Shown here: positions 13,335-22,968 of the stretch, piece after piece
Numbering within the stretch: position 1 is the first letter of the stretch
Layout: each line of letters opens with the position of its first letter
Source: Neonectria sp. B-13
Taxonomy: Eukaryota; Ascomycota; Sordariomycetes; Hypocreales; Nectriaceae
NCBI GenBank assembly: GCA_002682825.1
Contig: NOKP01000036.1
Location: forward strand, 124,001-188,000
DNA length: 64,000 bases
Reading direction: 5' to 3'
Translations under genes and position numbers: made by a program
The notes under the pieces: generated by a model
The model's input: the letters and a program-made list of their open reading frames with translations, nothing else
Databases searched by the model: none
What the model was told of the DNA's origin: nothing

Positions 13335-13697
13335 GCTGCACTTTTTTTTTTGTCAAGGTAGGTCACTGTCAGTGGAAGATTGGACTTGTGGTTCTTAGTT
13401 TTCATGTCCTGTTAGGAGGTATGTAGTGATACTCGACAAATACCATTGCCCACTAATGTACCAGAAAACTAAGAGTACTGATTGTAATCCACGACAAGGA
13501 GAAAGTTTGGCACAAACATGTTCGATTGTGGTTTTACACTGTCATGTTATATACGCTGATATGACTGCATAGTGATGCTGATCTGCCTCCTCGTCTTTCC
13601 ATTTCTCCGTACCCTCATCCAATCAGTCGACAAGCAACCGTACTTCCTCGTTTGATCCTTGCCTGGGTTCATCGCTCTGGAAACTCCCTGCCGTCTC
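13335..13697. other. convergent 3' region
   Basis: About 360 bp between two convergent genes, the helicase (+) and the Cys-rich secreted protein (-). It begins with a T10 run at 13342-13351 just after the helicase stop. I see no gene in it; it should hold both 3' UTRs. Confidence 0.5.
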
Positions 13698-14366
13698 TTA
13701 GCAGCTCGATCCATCCGTGTTGCCGCAAGTGTTGGTGTCGGTACACGCAGAGCCGCAGCCATAGCTGATGTACGTGGTAGGAGTGTCCATGGTCCAGTCG
13801 CCCATGCAGTGAGTCTCAGCGCCATAGTCGCATCGATGGCGCCGGTATCCATTCTGCCTCAGGACCTGCTGCTGGGTCCAGATGGTGTGGCACTGGGAGT
13901 CGTCCCAGGTACAGGCTGTGGTGTCTGAGGCCGTCTCACATCGCGACTCCTCGGTCGTGACGGTGACACTCAGGCCCATGCTGAAGCCCTCGATCTCGAA
14001 GCCGACATTGGCGCTGATGGACTCGGATCGACTCTGGCATACCTGGCTGCCAGACAGCTGCGTGGCAATGCAGTTGGCCGTGCCAGTGCAGTAGATATCT
14101 CCTGTCGCCTTCTGCCACGGCAGATATTCTACCGAGGCATCGACAACGAAGTAGTCCCACCAACACTTGCGAATCTTGGGGAACTTGTAGGGATGCGAGA
14201 CGCCATCCGAGGTGACGTACGTGCCCTCGCCGTCGGTGTAGGATCCAGAGTAAGTCTGGGATTCATCGTCGCAGTTGGGGATGTCATCCCGGGCAACAAG
14301 AGAGGATGCTGCCTGAGCAGTGCCGAGGAGAGCTCCGGAGAGGAGGAGGGAGTTCCAGAAATGCAT
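13698..14366 (-). CDS. small secreted cysteine-rich protein (hypothetical)
   Basis: 222 aa in one uninterrupted exon. The N-terminus has a clear signal peptide: a hydrophobic stretch LLLSGALLG ending in AQA, cleavage probably near residue 20. The mature part has 14 cysteines spread over its length, ending in a C-G-S-A-C...C...C tail, and no transmembrane helix. I do not recognise a catalytic family. Size, secretion signal and even Cys number fit secreted fungal proteins stabilised by disulfides, and effector candidates are of this type, but no role is shown. A TATA-like TAGTATTTAA lies 5' of a 14-nt homopolymer tract upstream of the start codon. Confidence 0.75.
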   Translation of the reverse strand: MHFWNSLLLSGALLGTAQAASSLVARDDIPNCDDESQTYSGSYTDGEGTYVTSDGVSHPYKFPKIRKCWWDYFVVDASVEYLPWQKATGDIYCTGTANCIATQLSGSQVCQSRSESISANVGFEIEGFSMGLSVTVTTEESRCETASDTTACTWDDSQCHTIWTQQQVLRQNGYRRHRCDYGAETHCMGDWTMDTPTTYISYGCGSACTDTNTCGNTDGSSC

Positions 14367-14414
14367 GATGAAGAACGATGGTGGATTTGAAGTTGATTTG
14401 GTGGGAGAATCGGC

Positions 14415-14428
14415 GGGGGGGGGGGGGG
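14415..14428. repeat. G14 homopolymer in promoter/5' UTR
   Basis: Fourteen consecutive G on the + strand (C14 on the sense strand of the secreted protein gene), starting 49 bp upstream of its ATG and next to a TATA-like element. Homopolymers of this kind change length easily by slippage and are also a place where assemblies err. Confidence 0.9.
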
Positions 14429-16018
14429 TTAAATACTAGGACGAAGAGTGGTGATGAGATGGAGCATAGGTAAAACAAGTTCTAGACGGTACTTTCTGAT
14501 CATCTTAAATACAATTCCATAATCCCAATTCTGCCTTAGTAGACTTGACAGCCTACGCGTTGTAGGCCGTGTAGAGCTGAAATGAAGGATCGAGGCAATA
14601 GAATGAATAAGTGGAGATGTCGAGGAGCTGGAAGACCAAGGTGGAACCTGCAACCAAGAAAGACCTATATCGTTGGTCCTGGACCTCCGAGGACAACATG
14701 AGAAAGCCTTGAAGGATCGTAGCGGGGACAGCGTTTGGTTGGAGTGGCACCGCATTGACGCTGTGACCAAGATGGCGGGTAAAAATGGACACAAAAAGCC
14801 CAAGCAGATGATCAACACTCGGTCGAATACATACGGGATGCCTTTTGCGGTCATTTATACTCCACATCACGGAGGATTCCTTCGTTATACAATGGAAGAC
14901 ATGAAGCTAGGCGGAATCGCGGCCGATCGGTGCAGCTCTCTTCTGGTCCGAATCCTTCCTTTTCAAGTCTCCTCATGTGGAAAACCCACCTGCCTAAACG
15001 AGTAATCATCTTCACTCTTGGCAATTACTGAAGTTTCTTGGGTTGCGTTGCTCGACAAGGGGTGTAATAGACTGATGTTTCATCGGGCCGGCTCGTCGAG
15101 GAGAGAAGTGATTGTCGACGATGGTTTATGAGCGATGATTAGTTAACCGAGTCTCTACTAGCGACTACAACGACTTGGTAGTAGCTTAGATGATCTACTG
15201 TAGTCCACATGATTTCTGATAGCCAAAAACACAGTTACTAATGCGGCAATGAATATTTGGTCGACAACTTGAAAATAACAAGGCGCAGTCGCCTTGCAGG
15301 GATCTGGGGTCCAAAACCCGGAGCTCGCTCCACTGCCAACACACAATTACTGACACTAGGACGGTATTAGTATAATTCCGCGTGATGCAGGTTTCATAAT
15401 CTTGCTTTTAGATCTTGGTTAATTGACCTTCACGCGCGTTCTGTCGCCTTGTATCGGGAGCCTTATGCGACTTGCGTATTTGTCTCCTGGACAGATGTGT
15501 CCCAACGAAAGACATTTGAAAGCGAAATTAATATTAGAACGGGATACTGTTTAGATCTTTAGGCTAAATGGCCAAATGCAGTAGGCAGGGAAAGCAGGAT
15601 TCTCCTCTGTTACTAAAATCAATTTTGCTGACACCTGCTGCTTTGAGATGAGATGAACTCGACACTAATTAGACCATCATCTTCAATTTAACACAGTCGC
15701 TCTGCCCCCTTATCTATCCCATCGACAAGGTCTTGTATACTGCCAGTCAATCTCTGACTCTAATCAATCAGAGTACCGGAAGAATCCTTGCCTAGTCGCA
15801 CAGAGATATTCGTAAAGTCGTGCCGTGATAGCCGTAAATGACACTCTCATCATTGGCATGGAGCTTGTATGTCGTCATCTGCCACCCCAAAATAGATAGC
15901 CGCCTCTTCAATAATACTTTGAAGGTCTGCAGTGCTCTCGCTTTTAGAAACTCGGTACGAGGTTGCAAATCGTCTTTCTCATAAGTCCCACATTCTAGTT
16001 TGGCAAACGGCGATACCG
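14429..16018. other. intergenic, no supported gene
   Basis: About 1.6 kb. Frames up to 141 codons exist on both strands (e.g. minus 14429-14854) but show no domain, no signal peptide and no plausible splice partners. It should contain the promoter of the secreted protein gene on its left and that of the GH16 gene on its right. Confidence 0.5.
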
Positions 16019-16885
16019 ATGTTTGCCCAACTTGCTAGCATTTGTCTGCTGTTCACGACAGCATGCGCATCCATCCCGAAGCTGAACGGCTACCGCGTTG
16101 TCTGGTCTGACGACTTCAACGGCCTCAAGGGCAACCTGGTAGACGGCTCCAAAAGGAATCAGGTCACGACACCCAATGCCGCAAGCCTCGAGCAGATCCA
16201 GATCCACACCGACCGCGCGAGCAATGCCCATTTTTCCGGAGACGGTCAGCTGTACATTGTGGCCAAGAAAGGAGGCAACAACCCAGTCTATTGGTCATCA
16301 GCACGCCTGGAGAACGACAGGTCTTGGGCCTGCGGCGCGGGTAAGGCTACAATTCTCCAGTCCGAGATTCGCGTGCCCGACTTCACTGGCAGCCCAGCCA
16401 AGTACAGCGGCATGTGGCCGTCGTTTTGGACAAAAGGTCAATCCTGCCGCAATGGCGTTAACCATCCCAAATGCGGCGAGTAGGATATCTTCGAGGTGAC
16501 CAATAAAATGGGCGATCGAAACCAGGGCACGCTTCATTTCGAAGATGTCAATGGCCAGCACAACGGCGGCTTCAAGGGAAGGGTAACTTACAAGGGCGGC
16601 GTCTATCACACTTGGGCCTTCAAGGTAGACAGGCGCAATGGTGATTGGAGGCAGCAGAATTTGACGTGGTATATGGACGGAAGAGAGTTCTATCACGTTA
16701 CGGGAGCCATGATTGGCACTTTCAACGAGTGGAAGATATTGGCATAGAGGCCCTATTTTGTCATTCTCAATTTTGCCCTCAGCGGAGGTGTGGGAAGCTA
16801 CAGGGGTCTGACAACTGAGAATACCGTCGATGGATTTGAAGCTTCTACGAGGGTGAAGGATGTTGTCGTGTACGAGACGGTTTAG
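16019..16885 (+). pseudogene. GH16 beta-glucanase pseudogene with two in-frame TAG stops
   Basis: A single frame of 288 codons plus stop, starting at MFAQLASICLLF (signal peptide ending near CAS). It carries the GH16 fold: VVWSDDFNG at the start, the catalytic E-x-D-x-x-E motif, and NEW...RPYFVILN near the end. Codon 155 (16481-16483) is TAG and falls exactly inside the motif: GE, stop, DIFE. Codon 243 (16745-16747) is a second TAG, between NEWKILA and RPYFVILN. No frameshift separates the parts and both catalytic glutamates remain. Each stop is one C:G to T:A step from Trp or Gln. GH16 enzymes cleave beta-1,3(4)-glucans; this copy should make only a 154-residue fragment. Stop readthrough is the alternative. 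Confidence 0.85.
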
Positions 16886-17053
16886 TGGTTGAAGTGGGAA
16901 TTAGGTTGGTAAAAGTATTCTAAACAAGGAATTGCTTGACTTGGGTTTACTCTTATGAACCCCACTGCTTGCCCTTGACTAACTTCTGAGGCTATGTTAA
17001 TTCCAAGAACAGAGACGCAAAAACCGGCAGCCCTCAACAAGACTGTGTGTGCA

Positions 17054-17059
17054 TATAAT
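17054..17059 (+). promoter_or_regulatory. TATA-like box of the 5S rRNA gene
   Basis: TATAAT begins 28 bp before the first base of the 5S rRNA. Fungal 5S genes, transcribed by RNA polymerase III, often carry an upstream TATA element at about this distance besides the internal control region. Confidence 0.55.
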
Positions 17060-17081
17060 CTAGCCACAGGACATCTTCAGC

Positions 17082-17200
17082 ACATACGACCATAGCTCTC
17101 AGAAAATACGGGATCCCGTCCGCTCTCCCTTAGTCAAGCTGAGAAGCGGTGAATTAGTACTCGGGTCGGTGACGACCGGGGAATCCTCACTGTTGTATGT
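17082..17200 (+). rRNA. 5S ribosomal RNA
   Basis: 119 nt beginning ACATACGACCATAG and ending CTGTTGTATGT; these ends pair as helix I of 5S rRNA. The middle holds the conserved CGGGATCCCGTCCGCTCTCC segment and the TCGGGTCGGTGACGACC internal control/loop E region. A T6 run starting with the last base (17200-17205) is a polymerase III terminator, and a TATA-like box lies 28 bp upstream. Solitary dispersed 5S genes outside the rDNA array are normal in Pezizomycotina. Confidence 0.95.
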
Positions 17201-18159
17201 TTTTTGCCTTATCTTTCGCTTAATCTTTTGCTAAACCTGTGACATCCTTCCTATTCCCGTCTAATTACGCGATTCAAATACCTCTATCGTTGCACATGTT
17301 TGTAGGCTCTACTCTAGAAGTGTGACTTGAGTCTTTTTGGTGTGAAGCTCCGTTGACTAGACCAACAACTCGGATCGCGTTCTTGCAAACACCGTAGTGG
17401 TCGAGCGTAGAAAAAGTGTGCATTCAATAGCCTCCAGCTTGGCTCGGGGCAACGTCGAGCCAGCCGATGAGAACTATCAGTGATAGCCTAGGCTGATGAC
17501 GCGGAGAACCTAAATTAATTACATCAAACCACTATGCAATGAAATACCGCTACTACAAAGCCTCAGAAGTCCGTTAAAACATATTCCTTGTTATAGTAAG
17601 GATCATAATGAGAGCAGGTTCTACAGTCTGCTGGTTTCTCAGCTGTTCGTACGGTTCAGAACCAGTATCCCCAGTCTTGGCATCTTGGCGTAGCGGCTAA
17701 ATGGATACCCTTGTCTTGTGGCAGTACAGGGAGTTCTAGGCTGAAGGGGGGAACAAGGCAACGTGGACACCTACGCGGATGGAATTTTTCCTTGATAATT
17801 CAACGACTCTACTTCCGTTTCTAAAGTGCCCATTGATACTCGTCGACGAACATTTACTCATCAGTTACAACGCATTTTTCAGTCCTCGAAGCCAAGATGG
17901 CCAAATCACAAGTGCGGGGTTGTCCTGGTCTTGTCAGTTAACAGCCGATGACGGAAGAATAATGACAGATTATTCCACCAGTAAACGTATAGCTTCAGCT
18001 GCCAGCTTAGCTGTGCAATCACTATAACATGGCTCGAAGTGAGGCCTCCTCGTTGAAGTTTATTCCTCTATCTTTGTGTTAAACCCCCGCGGTTCCTTCT
18101 CTGAGCCTTGATACATTTCTACTCAAGTATCGCCTCACGCGGTTCAATTACTTCGCAGA
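17201..18159. other. intergenic, no supported gene
   Basis: About 960 bp between the 5S gene and the PEBP gene. After the T run ending the 5S transcript I find only short domain-free frames (e.g. plus 17779-18027). A TCTTGGCGTAGCGGCTAAAT stretch at 17682-17701 loosely recalls a tRNA D-arm but cannot be folded into a tRNA. Confidence 0.5.
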
Positions 18160-18897
18160 ATGGCTCTCGAAGACTTGGCAAAGGCTTTGGCCAGCTCTCT
18201 GGGTGATGCCAAGCTAGTCCCTGGTTCTGCCGCCAGCATCATCCCCCAAGATTTCAAGCCCACAACGAAGCTCGACGTGACATTCAATGAAAGAGTCATC
18301 AACCTTGGGAACTTGTTTCGCTCGAGCGAAGTCAAGTCGGCACCAAATATCAGCTTCAGCCCAGAGGTCAGCCACCCGGATTCAGTTTCCTCTCAAAACA
18401 AGGGTTAACCGCGTCTAGGCCGATGTAGCATCAGACACATCATACTTGCTGCTACTCGTCGATCCCGATGCACCAACACCCGATGATCCAAAGTTCGCCT
18501 TCTGGCGTCACTGGGTTCTTTCTGGGTTGCAGCCGGCGAGTGAAGCGGGGCAGTCTGTTAAACAGACCCAGGACGCCCTAACTGAGTACCTTGGGCCAGG
18601 CCCGAAAGATGAGTACGCAGCATTCTCATTGACAGTTATCTTCCATTTCGTTTAAGCCAGACTCCATGAATCTGGTGCAGTTGCTGACCCGAACTGTATC
18701 ACAGCTCGAAACCTCATCGGTACCTGTTTCTCCTCTTCCGAGAGCCCGCTGGCCTCAGTCTTGCAAAGGAGGACGTAGGCGGCGAGGAATTCGTTCAGAG
18801 ACGTTCCTTTGACCCTGCAAAGTTCATCGACAAGCATCAGCTGCGCCTCGTGGGACTGAACTGGATGCTTGGGGCTGGGGATGGTTGGAAAGAATGA
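18160..18897 (+). CDS. phosphatidylethanolamine-binding protein (PEBP/TFS1-like)
   Basis: 197 aa from three exons: 18160-18366, 18419-18612 and 18705-18897. Introns are 18367-18418 and 18613-18704; the second has a GCTGAC branch site, the first a weaker GTCAGC donor. Splicing gives a complete PEBP fold: FSPE then the ligand-pocket signature LLLVDPDAPTP, then FWRHWVL, GPGP, and the C-terminal KPHRYLFLLFREP. Fungal members include yeast Tfs1, which inhibits carboxypeptidase Y and modulates Ras signalling; they are cytosolic. No signal peptide is seen. Without the introns the frame breaks at 18408 and 18655, but this looks like an intact gene. Confidence 0.88.
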
Positions 18898-19021
18898 GTT
18901 TGAGAACGAGTATTTAGGGGCAATTCTTCAATTTGGGTGAAACAATATTTTATTGCGCAGATTCACCCTCCCAATAAAAGCTAAGAAGTTCTGCTCTCAA
19001 GAGCTATGTGTTCGCTTATAC

Positions 19022-22000
19022 CTAAATCCAGTGTTCCTTCCAGCTTGTTACACACTTAGCAAGTAGTCCGCTGGTAACCACGTTGTATCCATCTTGAATC
19101 GCCTTGCTCTTCTTCTCCGTCTCGCTGGTCTCAAAAATCAGCCCTCCGCGACCAGGTTTATCGTTGTCGTATTTCTCGGCGAAAAAGTCAAGCAACTTAA
19201 CAGTTGGGTTGAGCGTAGGGTCTTGTTCGCCGTCTCGCAACCTCTGGACCCATTCCCGCTGTGAAACAACCTCGAAATCGAGACCAGCAGCCTTCATAGC
19301 TGGCAGGACGTCTTCAGTCCAGCGAACCGTCACAGGGTTCTGCAAATGATATACCACATCTGGGCTGTCTTGTGTCTGGAAGTATCCCGCTGTTTGATCT
19401 CCAGAAGCTGTCAGCCCACTGAGCTCGAGCACCGCCCGGGCAGATTTGTCAACAGGAAGCCATGACGGGTTCTCGTCCAGTGCAGGAAGAGCACCAAGTG
19501 TCACAGCCGCGCGGAACATCAACGGGATCGCCTCTGTTGGGTTCCATAAACCCAGGGTGGAATCTCCAATGATTTGCCCAGACCGCAGGACACGTGCCTC
19601 AATTCCAGTTTTCACGGCGGCAGCATTGAGGATGTGCTCTGCTACCCATTTGCTGCGAGCGTATCCCATGTTCTGTGCATGTACGGGATCTTTGACGAGA
19701 GTCTCGGCAACTCGGCCTGGTGAAGGAGTCCCCGCTGCGGAAGAAATGGACGAGATAAAGCTGAGACGAGCCGGGCGACTAAAGGGAACAGACAAGCAAA
19801 GGTCTAAAAGATGGCGAAGTCCGGCGATATGATGACTCTCGAAACTTTTGACTGTGAGGGTGAAGTTGACAGCCCACGCAGAGTGAATAACAGATGTCAG
19901 GGTAGAACGAAGAGCATCGTAGGCATCCTGACCTAGACCAAAATCTCGGAGACTGAGGTCGGCGGGAAGGGCCGTGAACTTCGCTGAGTGGGAGTATCGA
20001 GATAGACCACCTTCTTGGAGAGAAGAGATGATACGGCCATGTGCTTCATTGTGGTGAGGAGTGAGCCCGCGGGAAGTGAGTGCATCTAGCACGCGCTCTT
20101 GGGCCGCGGAGGGTGAAGAGGCGCGGACGAGACAGTAGACGTGACGAACTCGAGGGAGAGCAATGAGTTGTGAGAGAATATGAGCACCGAGAGATCCAGT
20201 GGCCCCAGTGAGAAGCTGCGGGTTGTGTTAGAGTGTTGCCTCAAATAGTGTAACAGTTCGGAGGTTCAACTTACCACGACCTCGCCGTCTGGAACTTGGT
20301 TCCCACGTTTGAATGGCTCAAAGTCCGAGTACTTGGCGACGAGCTCCTCCATCAACTCCGTCTCGGTCTTCTCTTGGAGCGTCGATCCGTTACGAAGGGA
20401 GTTGAGATGAGCCGCCAACAGCAAAACACTAGGATGCTCGAAAACAACATTCATTCCAGGTGTCTTGCCACCTAAATCAAGCTCGCGGATGATGTGAGCG
20501 CGAGCTGTGATAGCCTGCAGACTGTCGAGACCTGCAGCGAAGAAGTCCATCTCTTCAGAGAGGTTTACAACACCAACACGCTCGACAATCAGCTTCAGCA
20601 GATAATCTTGAAGCTCAGGCAGCTCCAGAGCAAGGCGGTCAGCATCGCCAGGAGACTCAAACTTCTGGTAAGTCTCCTCGATAATGGTCTCGAAATGCTT
20701 GTAGCACGCTGCGCGGATGGTCGTCCCCTTGTCGGTCCGAGGATATTCAGTTCCGACCGGCAGGATGTGAACCATCTCACGAGAAATGCGGCCAAACTTC
20801 TCGGCTCTCTGGTTGGCGTCGTCAATTATCGGCCACAAAATTTCAAGCAGTTCTTGAGATGTCTTCTCCTTGGCATGGTCACTGGGGATAATGAGGAGAC
20901 CAGGGAATGCTCGGTCGACGCCAAATACGAGACAGTCTTGCACAAGCTCACTCTGACGAACGCGGTGCTCATATGGTACAGGCAACACCTTCTCGCCGTT
21001 GAAGAGTGTGACACGATCGTCAAGGCGCCCAAGGTATTTCCACGCGTCTGGGATAGTTGAGTGTTTAACAAAGGTATCTCGCGTGCGGAATGAATTGGGT
21101 GGATCATCCGAGTTAGACGTCGTCTTGGTGGGGAGGCCATCGAGAACCACAGCCTCATATATGCCGGTAGTGATCTCGTCGAAGAGGAGATATGGCTTTG
21201 TTTTGGCTAAAGGACGAACGAAGTTCCATGCCTTGTCCGTGTCGGGGTCTCTTAGCGAAGTCATAAGTTGACCCATTTCTGTACTGGAAGATGTTAGTAT
21301 TTGCCTCCGTTTACTTATTAGTGAAGTTTAGTACTTACGCGCCATAATGAGACACGACATTTACACCATTCTGAACCAGCGTGTCTCCCAGGTCGTCGGG
21401 GCAGCTGCTTCCACCAAACAGGACCAGCTTAGCCTTTGCCAGCTCTGTAATGCCCTCTGGGGTCTCGGCTAACACCTTCAGGGCATAAGGTACGCAGTGA
21501 AAGCTCTCAAAGTCTGCGGCTTTCATCGCTGCCACAAGGTGCCCATTTGTCAGGGGGAGGTTGGCGTTATATACTGCAGTGCGCTTTCCAGTAACCATGC
21601 CACGGAACATTGTTGACAATCCATGGTTATGGAACAGCGGCAGCGTCACAAAAGCACGCATCCCACTTCCTGTGGCGTAGTTGCTGAGGCATTGTCGGTG
21701 AGTCTGGTAGATCGGTTTCGGGAGGCCGGTGCTTCCTGACGAATGCACAATAAAAGCGATGGTGTTTTCTTCGTCGATCAGTTCTGTCTGGCGCTTGAAC
21801 CGCGTGGAATATGACGAGCCGTTATATGAGTGCAGTTCACTGGTTAAAGGGAAGCTCTGGACGGGGTAGAACTCTTGGATGCCGTCAATGACAGCCTCAA
21901 GCTTTGGTGCTACAACAATCCGAGAGCATTCGGTCTTCTGCAGTAACGAGACGTATGCTTCGGTTGGCAAACGAGTTGAGAGGAACAGAACTGAGAAGCC

Positions 22001-22418
22001 CATTCGAGAGATGGCAAGGATATTGACGATGTACTCGAGGTTTGACGGGCCGAGTAGACCAACGACTTCAGCCTTATTGCTTCGTGCTTTCTAGGGGACA
22101 GTTAGAACCATCACATCCCGCATTAGGGGGCTCACTGACTGTCGGTACTAATCCTTGGCTGGTAAGCGCCTTGGCGGCGTCGTCCGCAAAGTCATCGAGT
22201 TGTTTTGCGGTGTAGTCTGCAAAGTCGGATGCCCCCAGCTTTGAGCTAGGATAGGCAATGAGGGCAGTATCGGGAATACTCTGAGCCTGGTACACGAGAA
22301 ACTCATTGATGCTGCTGATTTTCTCAGGCTCTATGGCGTCAAGAGCTGCTGCAGTCTCTGCAGTATCCAACGTAGGGACTTGGCCCAAGACGCTGACGCT
22401 TGTAGTAACTGATGCCAT
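19022..22418 (-). CDS. NRPS-like carboxylate reductase (adenylation-carrier-reductase)
   Basis: 1077 aa from four exons: 22418-22140, 22090-21339, 21283-20275 and 20215-19022 (introns of 49, 55 and 59 nt). The adenylation domain shows VHSSGSTGLPKP and SHYGATEMGQL, the latter created only by splicing. A carrier domain follows with FFAAGLDSLQ, where Ser carries the phosphopantetheine arm. A C-terminal NADPH reductase domain has TGATGSLGAHIL and the catalytic GYARSKW. There is no condensation domain. Family members activate a carboxylic acid with ATP, load it on the carrier and release it as aldehyde or alcohol; alpha-aminoadipate reductase has this order, but this protein is shorter and fits the secondary-metabolite NRPS-like group. 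Substrate unknown. It lies 550 bp from a Zn2Cys6 gene. Confidence 0.9.
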
Positions 22419-22968
22419 TGTGTCGTGTAGGATAGAAAGAATGTGGATGGAATTATCTGAGTCACGGCCTATGCATATCAGTATCTACCGGCATGAATTA
22501 ACCTGCTCTTTTAAGAAAGGGCTCGGGTGATCGATTCCATGTAACTTTTGGTTGGTAGGAAGACGCGTGCAAATCGAGGCCGGACGGAAAAGAAGCGGAA
22601 AAGCCACCAATACAATGACGTAGATTTCCGGCCGGGATAAATGTAGCAATACGGATCCGATGTCTCTATGGAATCTCACCATTTCCCCGCATCAGCGGGT
22701 CGGCAAATCGGATAACACTAACATGTGTCGGGACTGGCGGGGAAAAGGCTGGAAATATCGAGTTCGGTAAGTCGGTTCTTCCCAGGCATGTGCCTTACCA
22801 TGAGCAGGAAGCATTTACGGAGCTCACTGGTGCCTACTAGGTTAAACGCTAAATACATTCGTATATTGATCTTAAAGAGTACTTGAACTGTAAAAATGAC
22901 GACTGTACAGAGCATAGAGACTATAGTGCCTTGCTTAATGTGATTCCCGCGGATATTCCCATGATATC
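22419..22968. other. intergenic, promoter of the NRPS-like gene
   Basis: About 550 bp upstream of the NRPS-like start and downstream of the regulator stop. It contains an 8-bp palindrome CGGATCCG (22652-22659) and a CGGATAA (22709-22715), the same 7-mer seen three times between the reductase and aldolase genes. No gene is seen. Confidence 0.4.

Noticed and set aside
14429..14854. 141-codon minus-strand frame
   Set aside because: No domain, no signal peptide, Ser-rich random-looking composition, overlapped by other frames.
17682..17745. tRNA-like stretch with GTAGCGGCTAAATGGATACC
   Set aside because: No acceptor-stem pairing and no proper T-loop (GTTCTAGGC lacks the TTCRA pattern).
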